Shown: positions 26,752-35,051, numbered from the stretch's first letter. The stretch is 55,697 bases of DNA from Janthinobacterium fluminis (GCF_028595325.1 NZ_JAQQXR010000017.1:1-55697), one strand, 5' to 3'. The notes: a model not told the origin generated them from the letters alone. Made by a program: numbers and translations.

Positions 26752-27008
26752 AGCGTGTCCAGTGGATGCAACAAGAGTTCAAGGCCAAAGGAATCAGGTA
26801 CACGTTAGTGGCCTGGCCGAACTAACCAAGCTCGCATGTTATAAGTGGCTGGTTCCAGAGTACGAGGCACGGCCAACTTTACAGCTGATTCATGAAAAAA
26901 ACGCAGCTGTTCAGGCTATTTTGTCTATAAGGACACTTCTGCCGCGTCGGCGCGCAGTCAAAGGCTTTGAGGAGGACGTGTTCGCGTTGTTGCCCTGCGC
27001 GCTACAGG

Positions 27009-28355
27009 TTAGGCTGGCGGCATCTTTTCAAGTGCGTCCGCGGCGGCAAGCAGGCCGCCCAAAATTTTATCGGCAACCTTTTCGGAAAAACCCACAGGAA
27101 GCTCGCCGCGGACCTTGTCTACAATTGCGGGCGTGCGGGCAATGAAATCTTGCAGCAGCGGCTCTGCGTTAGCGCCATAGCCGACCTCTTTTGCAGTGCT
27201 GTTGAAGTGGCGCCGCTGGATGCTGTGCGCCAGATAATGGCGATTGTTCCCCGGGAGCGCCATCGCCATCTTGAGCTTACGTTCTGTCCACTGGTTGGGA
27301 CCGGGGCCGATAACGGGATACCCCGACATCACATCATAAATAGGCGTCAATTGGAACCGGCCCGCACCCGCGAGTAGCTGGATACTGAAGTTCTTGGCGT
27401 GGCCGTCTGGCGCGCGCAGCATCCAAAACAGCAGTTGCGATGCCATGAGCGTGCGCATGTCTGCGTCACGCTCCCGCGATTGCTGCAGCAGAGTGAACAT
27501 CTGTTTTAACCCCGGTCCGCCGTCATTTTCGTATTTCAGCAGCGGGGATGTTCCCGTCGCCTGGCAAAAGTCTTCCTGGACGAGCCGGAACAGCTGCTCC
27601 CCGTTGGCCGAACGCCTGCGGTCGAATCGCTCGACGACAAGCACCCGTTGCGTGCCGAACGTCGCAATCTCGGCATTTGCCGTAGGCAGCCCATATTCCT
27701 TGAACAGGCGCAGGCACAGCCATTCATTATCGACCGAGCTTGAGAAGTCCGCCCGTTTCCCGCCGACCATTCCGATGGGGAGCTTGAAGATGTGCGTCGT
27801 CGGCGTGGCGCCACGCGGCTTCAGCCATTTTCCATCCCACCAGAGGAATGCGTCCTTTTCTTGCGCGCCGGCCAGCGAAATCCGGAAGTCGTCGTCGGGG
27901 TCTTCCGGGGCGCCATGGTGCGCCATGTTCACGACTTCGAGCAGGTGCCGCTCGATGGCATCCTCGTCGACCGCGACACCATCGACCTGGCCAAGTCCTT
28001 CGGGTTTTCCGCCTTCAGGCAGCAGCTGCAAGGCACCGACACAGTCCCGGCCAACTGCGGCGAGAAGGTCGAAAGGGGCGAGCGAGCCAGTCTTGAACCG
28101 AGTCGCAACCCGCCTCCGAATGATGTCGCTGTCCGGCAGCAAGCCCTCGAAGTAGCTCGAAACATTGGCGCCCTTAAGCGGCTCATTGCGCAGGTTGAAC
28201 GGCAACGACAGCGAGATGGGGCGGCCAACCTTGGCGCCGCGCCAGCCGGCGTCGTACGCCAGTTCGGAGTCCCCGTTGGCGTTGACCGTCCATCGGCCGA
28301 CATAGTCGCCATTGGCCCAGAGGTGAAGTGTTTGGCTATGCGAGCGGCGACCCAT
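27009..28355 (-). CDS. hipA: HipA-type serine/threonine kinase toxin
   Basis: 448 residues from ATG at 28355, two bases after the hipB stop. The N-terminal subdomain has LPFNLRNEPLKG and FEGLLPDSDIIRR. The kinase core shows RISLAGAQEKDAF with the autophosphorylation Ser160, the catalytic loop LRAPDGHAKNF with Asp317, and YDVMSGYP as the metal-binding loop. Known HipA kinases phosphorylate a tRNA-bound synthetase (GltX in E. coli) and stop growth until HipB binds. All key residues are intact and length is normal, so the toxin should work. It lies within the decayed IS1380 element. Confidence 0.94.
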   Translation of the reverse strand: MGRRSHSQTLHLWANGDYVGRWTVNANGDSELAYDAGWRGAKVGRPISLSLPFNLRNEPLKGANVSSYFEGLLPDSDIIRRRVATRFKTGSLAPFDLLAAVGRDCVGALQLLPEGGKPEGLGQVDGVAVDEDAIERHLLEVVNMAHHGAPEDPDDDFRISLAGAQEKDAFLWWDGKWLKPRGATPTTHIFKLPIGMVGGKRADFSSSVDNEWLCLRLFKEYGLPTANAEIATFGTQRVLVVERFDRRRSANGEQLFRLVQEDFCQATGTSPLLKYENDGGPGLKQMFTLLQQSRERDADMRTLMASQLLFWMLRAPDGHAKNFSIQLLAGAGRFQLTPIYDVMSGYPVIGPGPNQWTERKLKMAMALPGNNRHYLAHSIQRRHFNSTAKEVGYGANAEPLLQDFIARTPAIVDKVRGELPVGFSEKVADKILGGLLAAADALEKMPPA

Positions 28356-28357
28356 CG

Positions 28358-28621
28358 CTACCACTCCGCCGAGCTGCTGGCGGTGGATGTGTCGCGCTCT
28401 CCCAAGTGCAACTCCAACTCGAGCGCCGAGCACCAGCTGAGCAGTTGCTTGACGCTGATTTCGTCGGCATGGCTTTCAAGGTACGAAATTCGATTCTGGC
28501 TCAAGCCGAGCTGGGTCGCCACCGCAGCCTGGGTGAGTTTGTGCCGCTTGCGCGTCGATACGAGCAGCTGGCCGAGCTGTGAGGCGGTGAGCAGAAGATG
28601 GTTGGAAGGCGCAAACGACAT
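28358..28621 (-). CDS. hipB: HipB-type antitoxin, XRE-family regulator
   Basis: 87 residues with a helix-turn-helix: LGQLLVSTRKRHKLTQAAVA then TQLGLSQNRISYLESH. The C-terminal tail ends SSAEW, a Trp-ended tail as in HipB proteins that contact HipA. It neutralises HipA and represses the operon by binding the palindromes in front. Its ATG is 7 bases from the first operator. The upstream ribosome site is weak. Confidence 0.92.
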   Translation of the reverse strand: MSFAPSNHLLLTASQLGQLLVSTRKRHKLTQAAVATQLGLSQNRISYLESHADEISVKQLLSWCSALELELHLGERDTSTASSSAEW

Positions 28622-28627
28622 ATCGAA

Positions 28628-28722
28628 TATCCGCTATTCAGATAAATAAATTTTAGCCGGTTTCCAGATAAAGTCAATATAGCCGAATAACGGATATATC
28701 GAGAATAGCTGGAAAACGGATA
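28628..28722. promoter_or_regulatory. Four HipB-type operators at exact 26-bp spacing
   Basis: Sites at 28628-28644, 28654-28670, 28680-28696 and 28706-28722. Read in one orientation they are TATCTGAATAGCGGATA, TATCTGGAAACCGGCTA (both minus strand), TAGCCGAATAACGGATA and TAGCTGGAAAACGGATA (both plus). The consensus TAKCYGRAWAVCGGMTA is a dyad close to the E. coli HipB site TATCC-N8-GGATA but with one base less between the halves. Starts are 26 bases apart in all three steps. Confidence 0.8.
28650..28677 (-). promoter_or_regulatory. hipBA promoter
   Basis: On the minus strand TTGACT (28677-28672, 5 of 6) and TAAAAT (28655-28650, 5 of 6) are 16 bases apart; operator 2 fills the spacer and operator 3 ends just before the -35. 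HipB binding would shut off transcription. The leader would be about 20 bases. Confidence 0.7.
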
Positions 28723-28726
28723 AAGC

Positions 28727-28792
28727 GACTTCGTCCGCGTCAAGCTGCTCAAGATGGGCGCGGCCGTCGTGCGCAACACAGCCGCCCCCATC
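28727..28792 (+). pseudogene. IS1380 transposase, C-terminal remnant
   Basis: The plus strand reads DFVRVKLLKMGAAVVRNTAA, the characteristic last part of IS1380 transposases (RLKLLKIGA-V-RNTRR). It begins 5 bases after the fourth hip operator and ends near the right inverted repeat, as expected of the real gene end. Confidence 0.65.
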
Positions 28793-28822
28793 GCACTTCT
28801 GCCCTTCGGTTTGACGACTGGT

Positions 28823-28839
28823 GAAATATCCGGGCTAGG
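28823..28839 (-). repeat. Right terminal inverted repeat
   Basis: GAAATATCCGGGCTAGG on the plus strand. Its CTAG provides the TAG stop of the czcA-like gene at 28835-28837. Flanking bases are TTGGC, which do not repeat the left flank. Confidence 0.8.
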
Positions 28840-31800
28840 TTGGCGCCGCCACCGTCGCTTGGCTGGTCGCGGCGCCGGCCGGCCTGGCCGCAAGCGCGCC
28901 CGCGTCCTCCTCCCGGCGGTAGGCGAGCCGGTACAGCAGCGGCAGCACCAGCAGCGTCAGCGCCGTCGACGACAGGATGCCGCCGATGACGACGGTGGCC
29001 AGCGGCCGCTGCACCTCGGCACCGGTGCCGGTGGCGATCGCCATCGGCACGAAGCCCAGCGAGGCCACCAGCGCCGTCATCAGCACCGGCCGCAGCCGCG
29101 TCAGCGCGCCCTCGACGATGGCCTCGTGCAGCGTGCGGCCCTCGTCGCGCAACTGGCGGATGAAGGCGATCATCACCAGGCCGTTCAGCACGGCCACGCC
29201 GGACAGGGCGATGAAGCCGACGGCCGCCGAGATCGACATCGGGATGCCGCGCAGGCACAGCGCGACGATGCCGCCCGTGAGCGCGAACGGTATGCCGCTA
29301 AACACCAGCAAGCCATCCTTCAATTTGCCGAACATGGCGAACAGCAGCATGAACACCAGCAGCAGCGCCAGCGGCACGACGATCTGCAGGCGCCGCGTGG
29401 CCGACTGCAACTGCTCGAACTGGCCGCCCCAGCTGGTCCAGTAGCCGGCCGGCACCTTCACCTGCTGGCCGATCTGCCGCTCGGCGTCGGCGACGAAGGA
29501 GCCGATGTCGCGCCCGCGCACGTTGGCGCTGATGACGATGCGGCGCTTGCCATCCTCGCGGCTGATCTGGTTCGGCCCCGGCGCCAGCGCCAGGCTGGCC
29601 ACCTCGGCCAGCGGGATGAAGCTGGCGCGGCCCTCGCCCTTGGGCAGGGCCACCGGCAGGCGCTTCAGTTGTTCGAGGTCGTTGCGCAGGTTTTCCGGCA
29701 GGCGCACGACGATGTCGAAGCGCCGGTCGCCCTGGAACAGCGTGCCGGCCTGCTGGCCGCCGATCGCCGTCGCCACCGTGTTCTGCACGTCGGCGATGTT
29801 CAGGCCGTAGCGGGCGCTCTGCTCGCGGTCGATGTTCACCGTCAGCATCGGCAGGCCGCCGGTCTGTTCCACCTTGACCTCGGCGGCGCCGCCGACCTTG
29901 CCCAGCGCGGCCGCGATCTGCGCCGCCGTCGCCTCGAGCACGGCCGTGTCGTCGCCGAACAGCTTGACGGCGACGTCGCTGCGCACGCCCGAGATCAGCT
30001 CGTTGAAGCGCAGCTGGATCGGCTGCGAGAACTCGTAGTTATTGCCCGGCAAGCCGTTCGCCGTCGCCTCGATCTCGGCCAGCAGCGTCTCGCGGCTCTT
30101 CTCCGGCCGCGGCCAGGCGGCGCGCGGCTTCAGCATGATGTAGCCGTCCGAGATATTCGGCGGCATCGGGTCGGAGGCGATTTCGGCCGTGCCGGTGCGG
30201 GCGAACACGCGGGCGATCTCGGCGTGGTTTTTCATCAGCGCGCGCTCCAGTTGCTGCTGCATCGCCAGCGATTGCGTCAGGCTGGTGCCGGGGATGCGCA
30301 GCGCCTGGATGGCGATGTCGCCCTCGTTCAGGCTGGGCACGAACTCGCTGCCCATGCGCGTCGCCAGCAGCCCGGACAGGAGCACGGCGACGGCCGCGAA
30401 GGCCAGCACCACCGGCGTGTTGCGCATCGCCCGGTCGAGCGCCGGGCCATACCAGCGCTTGGCGGCGAGCATCAGCACATTGTCCTTCTCGGCCACGCGG
30501 GCGCCGATGAACAGGGCGACGGCGGCCGGGATGAAGGTGATCGACAGCAGCATCGCGCCCAGCAGGGCGATCACCACCGTCAGCGCCATCGGCGTGAACA
30601 TGCGCCCCTCGACGCCGGTCAGCGCGAAGATCGGCAGGTAGACGACCATGATGATGAGCTGGCCGTACAGCAGCGGGCGGCGGGCTTCCCGCGAGGCGGC
30701 GAACACTTCGTGGTAGCGCTCGGCGAGGCTGAGCGGGCGGCCGCGCGTCTGCTGGGCGTGGGCCAGGCGGCGCACGCAGTTTTCGACGATGACGACGGCG
30801 CCGTCGATGATGATGCCGAAGTCCAGCGCGCCCAGGCTCATCAGGTTGGCGCTGACGTGGTAGCCGACCATGCCGGTGAAGGTGAACAGCATGGCCAGCG
30901 GAATCACCATGGCGGCGATGACGGCGGCGCGGATATTGCCGAGGAAGAGGAAGAGGATGGCGATGACGAGCACGGCGCCTTCCAGCAGGTTCTTCTTGAC
31001 GGTGCCGATGGCCTTGTCGACCAGCACGGTGCGGTCGTAGACGGTGACGGCGTGGACGCCCTCGGGCAGCGTGCGGTTGATGTCGAGCATCTTCTTGTCG
31101 ACGGCTTGCGAGACGCTGCGGCTGTTTTCGCCGATCAGCATGAAGACCGTGCCGAGCACCACCTCGCGGCCGTTCTCGGTGGCGGCGCCGGTGCGCAGCT
31201 CGCGGCCGATGCCGACGTCGGCGACGTCGCCGACGCGGATCGCCACGCCCTCGACGTGCGACAGGATGATGTTGCGGATGTCGTCCATCGAGCGCACCTG
31301 GCCGGGCGCGCGTATCAGCAGCTGCTCGCCGCGCTTTTCGATGTAGCCGGCGCCGACGTTGCCGTTGTTGCGCTCCAGCGCCGTGACGATGTCCTGCAGG
31401 CTCAGGCCGTAGGAGGCGAGCTTTTCCGGCAGCGGCGCGACCTGGTATTCCTTGGCGTAGCCGCCTATCGAATTGATCTCGGTGACGCCGGCGACGTTGC
31501 GCAGCTGCGGCTTGATGATCCAGTCCTGGATTTCGCGCAGGTCGGTCGGCGTGTACGGCGTGCCGTCGGCCTTCTTCGCGCCGTCCTTGGCCTCCACTGT
31601 CCACAGGTAGATTTCGCCGAGGCCGGTGGAAACCGGCCCCATCGCCGGCGCGCTGCCGGCCGGCAGCCTGTCCCTGGCCTGCTGCAGGCGCTCGTTGATC
31701 ATCTGGCGCGCGAAGTAGATGTCGGTGCCGTCCTTGAAGATCACCGTCACCTGCGACAGGCCGTAGCGCGACAGCGAACGGGTTTGTTCCAGGTTCGGCA

Positions 31801-32026
31801 GGCCGGCCATCGCCGTCTCGATCGGGAAGGTGACGCGCTGCTCGGTTTCCAGCGGCGAGTAGCCGGGGGCGGCCGTGTTGACCTGCACCTGCACATTGGT
31901 GATGTCGGGAACGGCGTCGATCGGCAGTTTCTGGTAGTTGTAGATGCCCAGCGCGGCCATCGCGGCGACGGCCAGCATGACCAGCCAGCGCTGCTCGATG
32001 GCAAAGCGTATCAGTCGTTCAAACAT
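28835..32026 (-). CDS. czcA: CzcA/CusA-type heavy-metal RND efflux pump
   Basis: 1063 residues with 12 membrane helices and two large periplasmic loops. The inner-helix motif is DFGIIIDGAVVIVEN, the CzcA-type charged motif of proton-driven Co/Zn/Cd pumps. Start MFERLIRFAIEQRWLVML is standard. The C-terminus ends ATSQATVAAPT and the stop TAG lies in the IS1380 inverted repeat, so the last residues may be altered from the ancestral gene, although the helices are complete. It forms a tripartite envelope pump with CzcB and CzcC encoded upstream. Confidence 0.93.
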   Translation of the reverse strand: MFERLIRFAIEQRWLVMLAVAAMAALGIYNYQKLPIDAVPDITNVQVQVNTAAPGYSPLETEQRVTFPIETAMAGLPNLEQTRSLSRYGLSQVTVIFKDGTDIYFARQMINERLQQARDRLPAGSAPAMGPVSTGLGEIYLWTVEAKDGAKKADGTPYTPTDLREIQDWIIKPQLRNVAGVTEINSIGGYAKEYQVAPLPEKLASYGLSLQDIVTALERNNGNVGAGYIEKRGEQLLIRAPGQVRSMDDIRNIILSHVEGVAIRVGDVADVGIGRELRTGAATENGREVVLGTVFMLIGENSRSVSQAVDKKMLDINRTLPEGVHAVTVYDRTVLVDKAIGTVKKNLLEGAVLVIAILFLFLGNIRAAVIAAMVIPLAMLFTFTGMVGYHVSANLMSLGALDFGIIIDGAVVIVENCVRRLAHAQQTRGRPLSLAERYHEVFAASREARRPLLYGQLIIMVVYLPIFALTGVEGRMFTPMALTVVIALLGAMLLSITFIPAAVALFIGARVAEKDNVLMLAAKRWYGPALDRAMRNTPVVLAFAAVAVLLSGLLATRMGSEFVPSLNEGDIAIQALRIPGTSLTQSLAMQQQLERALMKNHAEIARVFARTGTAEIASDPMPPNISDGYIMLKPRAAWPRPEKSRETLLAEIEATANGLPGNNYEFSQPIQLRFNELISGVRSDVAVKLFGDDTAVLEATAAQIAAALGKVGGAAEVKVEQTGGLPMLTVNIDREQSARYGLNIADVQNTVATAIGGQQAGTLFQGDRRFDIVVRLPENLRNDLEQLKRLPVALPKGEGRASFIPLAEVASLALAPGPNQISREDGKRRIVISANVRGRDIGSFVADAERQIGQQVKVPAGYWTSWGGQFEQLQSATRRLQIVVPLALLLVFMLLFAMFGKLKDGLLVFSGIPFALTGGIVALCLRGIPMSISAAVGFIALSGVAVLNGLVMIAFIRQLRDEGRTLHEAIVEGALTRLRPVLMTALVASLGFVPMAIATGTGAEVQRPLATVVIGGILSSTALTLLVLPLLYRLAYRREEDAGALAARPAGAATSQATVAAPT

Positions 32027-32044
32027 GGTGGTTTGCCCTTCGCA

Positions 32045-33232
32045 TCAGTGTTCGTGGCCGGCGCTGGCTTTGCCCAGCTCCGACTTGAGGACGAAGCTGC
32101 CGGCGGCGGCGTAGTTGGCGCCGGCCGGCAAGCCCTTGAGGATTTCGACCAGCTTGCCGTCGCTGCGGCCCAGCGTGACGGGCGTGGCCTGGAAGCCGTC
32201 GGCCACCTTGAGGAAAACGGCCGGCTGCCCCTCGACGGTCTGGACGGCGTCGGCGGCGACCGTGACGGCGGCGTCGCTGGCGCCGGCGACCACGTCGACG
32301 CTGACGAACAGGCCGGGCCGCCAGGCCATCGCCGGATTGGCCATCGTCACGCGCGCCTTGGCGGTGCGGGTCTGTTCGCCGATCAGCGCGCCGACGTAGG
32401 TGATGGTGCCGGCGGCGCTGGCGTCGAAGGCGCTGGCCTTGACGGTGACGCGGCCGCCGACGCGCACCGTGCCCAGGTCCTTGGCCGGCACGGCGATTTC
32501 CGCCCACACCGTCGACAGGTCGGAGATGACGAAGATGTTGGCGTCTTCCTTGACGGCCTCGCCCAGCGCGATGTGCTTTTCCAGCACCATGCCGTCGAAG
32601 GGCGCGCGGATCGGGTAGCGGTTCAGCGGGCCGTTGCCGCCGGCGTCGGCGCCCAGCGCGCTGAGCTTCTGGCCGGCGTTGCGCACGGCGATTTCCGCCT
32701 CCTGCATCGCCTGGCGCGCCTGCAGGTAGTCCTGTTCGGCGGAGATTTTCTCCTGCCACAGCTTGTGCTCGCGCTCGTAGGTCGAGCGCGCCAGCGCCAA
32801 GCGCCTTTGCGCCGACAGCAATTCGCTGCGCTGCTCGGACAGGGCGGTGCTGGCGATGACGGCCAGCACCTGGCCCTTCTTGACCAGTTGGCCGAGGTCG
32901 GCGTGGACGCTGTCGACGACGCCGGCCAGGCGCGGCACGACGTGGGCGGTGCGGTCTTCGTTGAAGCGGATTTCGCCGGGCAGGGCGACGCTGCTGGCGA
33001 TGCGGCCGGGGCCGGCGGCGGCGACGCCGACGCCGGCGGCGCTGATCTGCGCCGCGCTCAATTCGACCTTGCCCTCCTCGTCGTGGTGGGCCTCGGCGGC
33101 GGCCGCGGCCGGCTGCGCCTTGGCCGGCGGCGCGGCGGGCGCCGCGCCCAGGATCAGCGCGGCCAGCAGGGCGCCGGCGCCGCAGATGGCGGCGATGGCG
33201 ATGCCTTGTTTCTTGCTCAGTGGGATGTGCAT
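32045..33232 (-). CDS. czcB: CzcB-type periplasmic adaptor
   Basis: 395 residues. N-terminal membrane anchor (GIAIAAICGAGALLAALILG), then a His/Asp/Glu patch HHDEEGK typical of CzcB. The lipoyl halves (RLAGVVDSVHADLGQLVKKGQ and RAPFDGMVLEKHIALGEAV) flank a coiled coil with RSELLSAQRRLALARSTYE. It ends AGHEH, a likely metal-binding tail. It joins CzcA to the outer-membrane channel. 18 bases before czcA and 11 after czcC. Confidence 0.93.
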   Translation of the reverse strand: MHIPLSKKQGIAIAAICGAGALLAALILGAAPAAPPAKAQPAAAAAEAHHDEEGKVELSAAQISAAGVGVAAAGPGRIASSVALPGEIRFNEDRTAHVVPRLAGVVDSVHADLGQLVKKGQVLAVIASTALSEQRSELLSAQRRLALARSTYEREHKLWQEKISAEQDYLQARQAMQEAEIAVRNAGQKLSALGADAGGNGPLNRYPIRAPFDGMVLEKHIALGEAVKEDANIFVISDLSTVWAEIAVPAKDLGTVRVGGRVTVKASAFDASAAGTITYVGALIGEQTRTAKARVTMANPAMAWRPGLFVSVDVVAGASDAAVTVAADAVQTVEGQPAVFLKVADGFQATPVTLGRSDGKLVEILKGLPAGANYAAAGSFVLKSELGKASAGHEH

Positions 33233-33243
33233 CGTGTTTTTCC

Positions 33244-34485
33244 TTATTCGGTGGCGGGGGCCGCTGCGCCGAGGATGCGGTCGATCTCGGCGGCGGCTTT
33301 GTGCGCGTCGGACAGCGCGCGCAGATATTGGGTGTTCGCCTGCAGCAGCGTGCGCTGGGCGTCGAGCACGTCGAGGAAGGCGAACTTGCCGAACTCGAAG
33401 CCCTTGGCGGCGGCCGCGTAGGCGCTTAGCGCGCCCGGCACGATCTCGTCCCGCAGCGCGGCGGCCTCCTGGCGGGCGTCCTGCAGGCGCTGGCTGGCGC
33501 CGGCCAGCTCGGTGCCGGTGCGCAGCTCGGCGGCGGCCAATTCATCGCGCGCCTTGTCGCTGCGGCGCAGCGCCTCCAGCAGATTGCCGCGGTTGTTGTC
33601 GAACAGGGGCAGCGGCATCGACAGGCCGAGGATGGCCTGGTTGCGGCCCTGCTCCTCGGCGCGCTTGACGCCGACGCTGACGGTCAGGTCGGGCATGCGC
33701 CGGCGGCTCTCCAGGTCGGCCATGGCGCGGCGCTGCGCCAGCGCGCTGTGCGCCTTCAGCACGGCGGGCGCGCCGGCCAGGCGGCGCGCCAGCTCGGCCG
33801 CGGCGGGCACCTGCGGCAGCAGGTCGAGGCGGCCGTCGGCCAGCGTGAAGCGCGGCGCCGGGTTGCCCCACAGGGCTGCCAGGCGCTGGCGCGCGCCGGC
33901 CAGCGCGCCGCCGGCCAGGCCGACGTCGAGCCGGGCCGCCGCTTCGGCGACGCGGGCGCGGGTTTCCTCGACCGGCGAAGCCTTGCCGGCGACGACGCGG
34001 CGCGCCGCCACCTCGCTGGCCTTGCGCGCCAGCGCGGCGGCGCTGTCGGCCAGATCGCTGCGCTGCTGCGCCGCCAGCACGTCGAAGAAGGCGCCGGCGA
34101 CGGCGGCGCGGGTGGCCGCCTGCTGCGCCGCCAGGTCGATGGCGGCGCCGTCCTGGCCGTGGCGCGCCACGGCCATGCGGGCGGCGCGCTTGCCGCCCAG
34201 TTCCAGCGTCTGGTTCAGCTGGACGGTGCTGGTGCGGGTGGCGCGGCGGCTGTCCTCGAACAGGGTTTGCAGTTCCGGGTTCGGCGTCGCGGCGGCCTGC
34301 AGCGCGGCGCCGTCCAGGGCGGCCGCCTCGTGGCGGGCGGCCGACAGCTCGGGGTTGGCCCGCATGGCCAGCGCCAGGGCGGCCGGCAAGGTCAGGGTGG
34401 CGGCCGGCTCCTGCGTGCTGCTGTCGCGGGCGGCGGCCGGCATGGCGCATACCGCCACGCTCAATGGCAATAAAAATCGGTACAT
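33244..34485 (-). CDS. czcC: CzcC/TolC-type outer-membrane channel
   Basis: 413 residues with signal peptide (MYRFLLPLSVAVCAMPAAA) and an AGGAG ribosome site. The two outer-membrane efflux repeats show ALAMRANPELSAARHEAA and ELGGKRAARMAVARHGQDG, with long helical stretches. It is the exit duct of the tripartite metal pump. It lies 90 bases after czcI and 11 before czcB, in the usual czcICBA order. Confidence 0.92.
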   Translation of the reverse strand: MYRFLLPLSVAVCAMPAAARDSSTQEPAATLTLPAALALAMRANPELSAARHEAAALDGAALQAAATPNPELQTLFEDSRRATRTSTVQLNQTLELGGKRAARMAVARHGQDGAAIDLAAQQAATRAAVAGAFFDVLAAQQRSDLADSAAALARKASEVAARRVVAGKASPVEETRARVAEAAARLDVGLAGGALAGARQRLAALWGNPAPRFTLADGRLDLLPQVPAAAELARRLAGAPAVLKAHSALAQRRAMADLESRRRMPDLTVSVGVKRAEEQGRNQAILGLSMPLPLFDNNRGNLLEALRRSDKARDELAAAELRTGTELAGASQRLQDARQEAAALRDEIVPGALSAYAAAAKGFEFGKFAFLDVLDAQRTLLQANTQYLRALSDAHKAAAEIDRILGAAAPATE

Positions 34486-34575
34486 CGAATACTCCTGATA
34501 AAGGGAAGGATTCGACGAGACCTCAGCGCTGCGCGCGCAGAAAAGGTGGTGGCGTGGTGCCTGCGGTCCCGTCGG

Positions 34576-34923
34576 CTAGGCGACGGAACGCCAGTCGGGC
34601 CGCTTGGGGCCGTCCGGGATGTGGGAGGCGTAGAAGATGGGTGAGGCTTCGACCGGACTGGAGCCGGGGCTGAACACGGCCAGATGCGCCGTTATCGGGA
34701 AGGTGGCCTGGCCGATGCCGTGGCAGAAGTTGCAGTCGCTGTGCGGCTGGCCGTTGTCCTTCTTGGCCGGGGTTTTTTCCGCCTTGGCCTTGTGCTCGTG
34801 GCTGTGGTGGCCCAGATGCTGGGCCGACTTTCCCTCTTCGTGCAGGCAATAGGCACTGGCCGCGGCCCAGGACATCTGGAGCGGCAAGGCTAACAGCAGC
34901 AGGATCAGGAAAATTCTTTTCAT
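34576..34923 (-). CDS. czcI: CzcI-type small periplasmic metal-associated protein
   Basis: 115 residues. Signal peptide MKRIFLILLLLALPLQMSWA, then SAYCLHEEGK and a His-rich stretch HLGHHSHEHKAKAEK, and later CNFCHGIGQ. This combination and the place before czcC match CzcI, thought to modulate expression or bind metal in the periplasm. Start ATG 34923 is 9 bases after a perfect TATAAT, and no ribosome site is seen, so the mRNA may be leaderless. The longer upstream ORF reads through the palindrome and is rejected. Confidence 0.8.
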   Translation of the reverse strand: MKRIFLILLLLALPLQMSWAAASAYCLHEEGKSAQHLGHHSHEHKAKAEKTPAKKDNGQPHSDCNFCHGIGQATFPITAHLAVFSPGSSPVEASPIFYASHIPDGPKRPDWRSVA

Positions 34924-34932
34924 CAGGCGGCC

Positions 34933-34938
34933 ATTATA
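34933..34938 (-). promoter_or_regulatory. -10 box of the czcICBA operon
   Basis: Perfect TATAAT on the minus strand, 9 bases before the czcI ATG. The corresponding -35 position falls inside the palindrome at 34945-35002 and does not match TTGACA, so an activator may be needed or the original -35 was displaced. Confidence 0.55.
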
Positions 34939-34944
34939 TGCCGA

Positions 34945-35002
34945 GCGGGGACGGACCCCGATTTTCAAGAAATATTTCTTGAAAATCGGGGGCCGTCCCC
35001 GC
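34945..35002. repeat. 58-bp near-perfect palindrome, copy 3 of 3
   Basis: Two 29-base arms differ at one position; the arm starts GCGGGGACGGACCCCGATTT. It is the diverged member of the family at 1669 and 14850. It separates the divergent czc operon and histidine kinase gene. Confidence 0.85.
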
Positions 35003-35051
35003 TTGGCGGCTATAGTATTTCCCATGCGCATTTGTTAATGGGGAAAAATCG

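Larger units (their letters stand above)
26442..28839. mobile_element. Decayed IS1380-family element carrying hipBA
   Basis: Bounded by perfect 17-bp inverted repeats CCTAGCCCGGATATTTC. Reading left to right on the plus strand it contains the N-terminus of an IS1380-type transposase (26535), a middle part in another frame to 26751, about 260 bases with no gene I can identify, hipA and hipB on the minus strand, and the transposase C-terminus (28727-28792). The central part of the transposase is absent and hipBA takes its place. The ends begin CCTAG, as in ISEcp1 of the same family, which is known to capture neighbouring genes. No matching 4-6 bp target duplication is visible. Base composition is less GC-rich than on either side. 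Confidence 0.72.

Noticed and set aside
26606..27145. 179-codon plus-strand frame as a separate gene
   Set aside because: It overlaps transposase debris and the end of hipA, has no start signal and no recognisable domain.
28628..28722. Regular 26-bp repeats as a CRISPR array
   Set aside because: The repeats are dyads with 9-base gaps, overlap a promoter and sit before hipB; there are no spacers or cas genes.
26437..28844. Target-site duplication flanking the IS1380 element
   Set aside because: Outer bases GGCGC on the left and TTGGC on the right do not match; CTAG on both sides belongs to the terminal repeat itself.
28754..33421. 1555-codon open frame on the plus strand across the czc operon
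   Set aside because: Antisense shadow of GC-rich czcA and czcB; product is Arg/His/Gln/Asp-rich without family motifs. Only its first residues are meaningful, as the transposase C-terminus.
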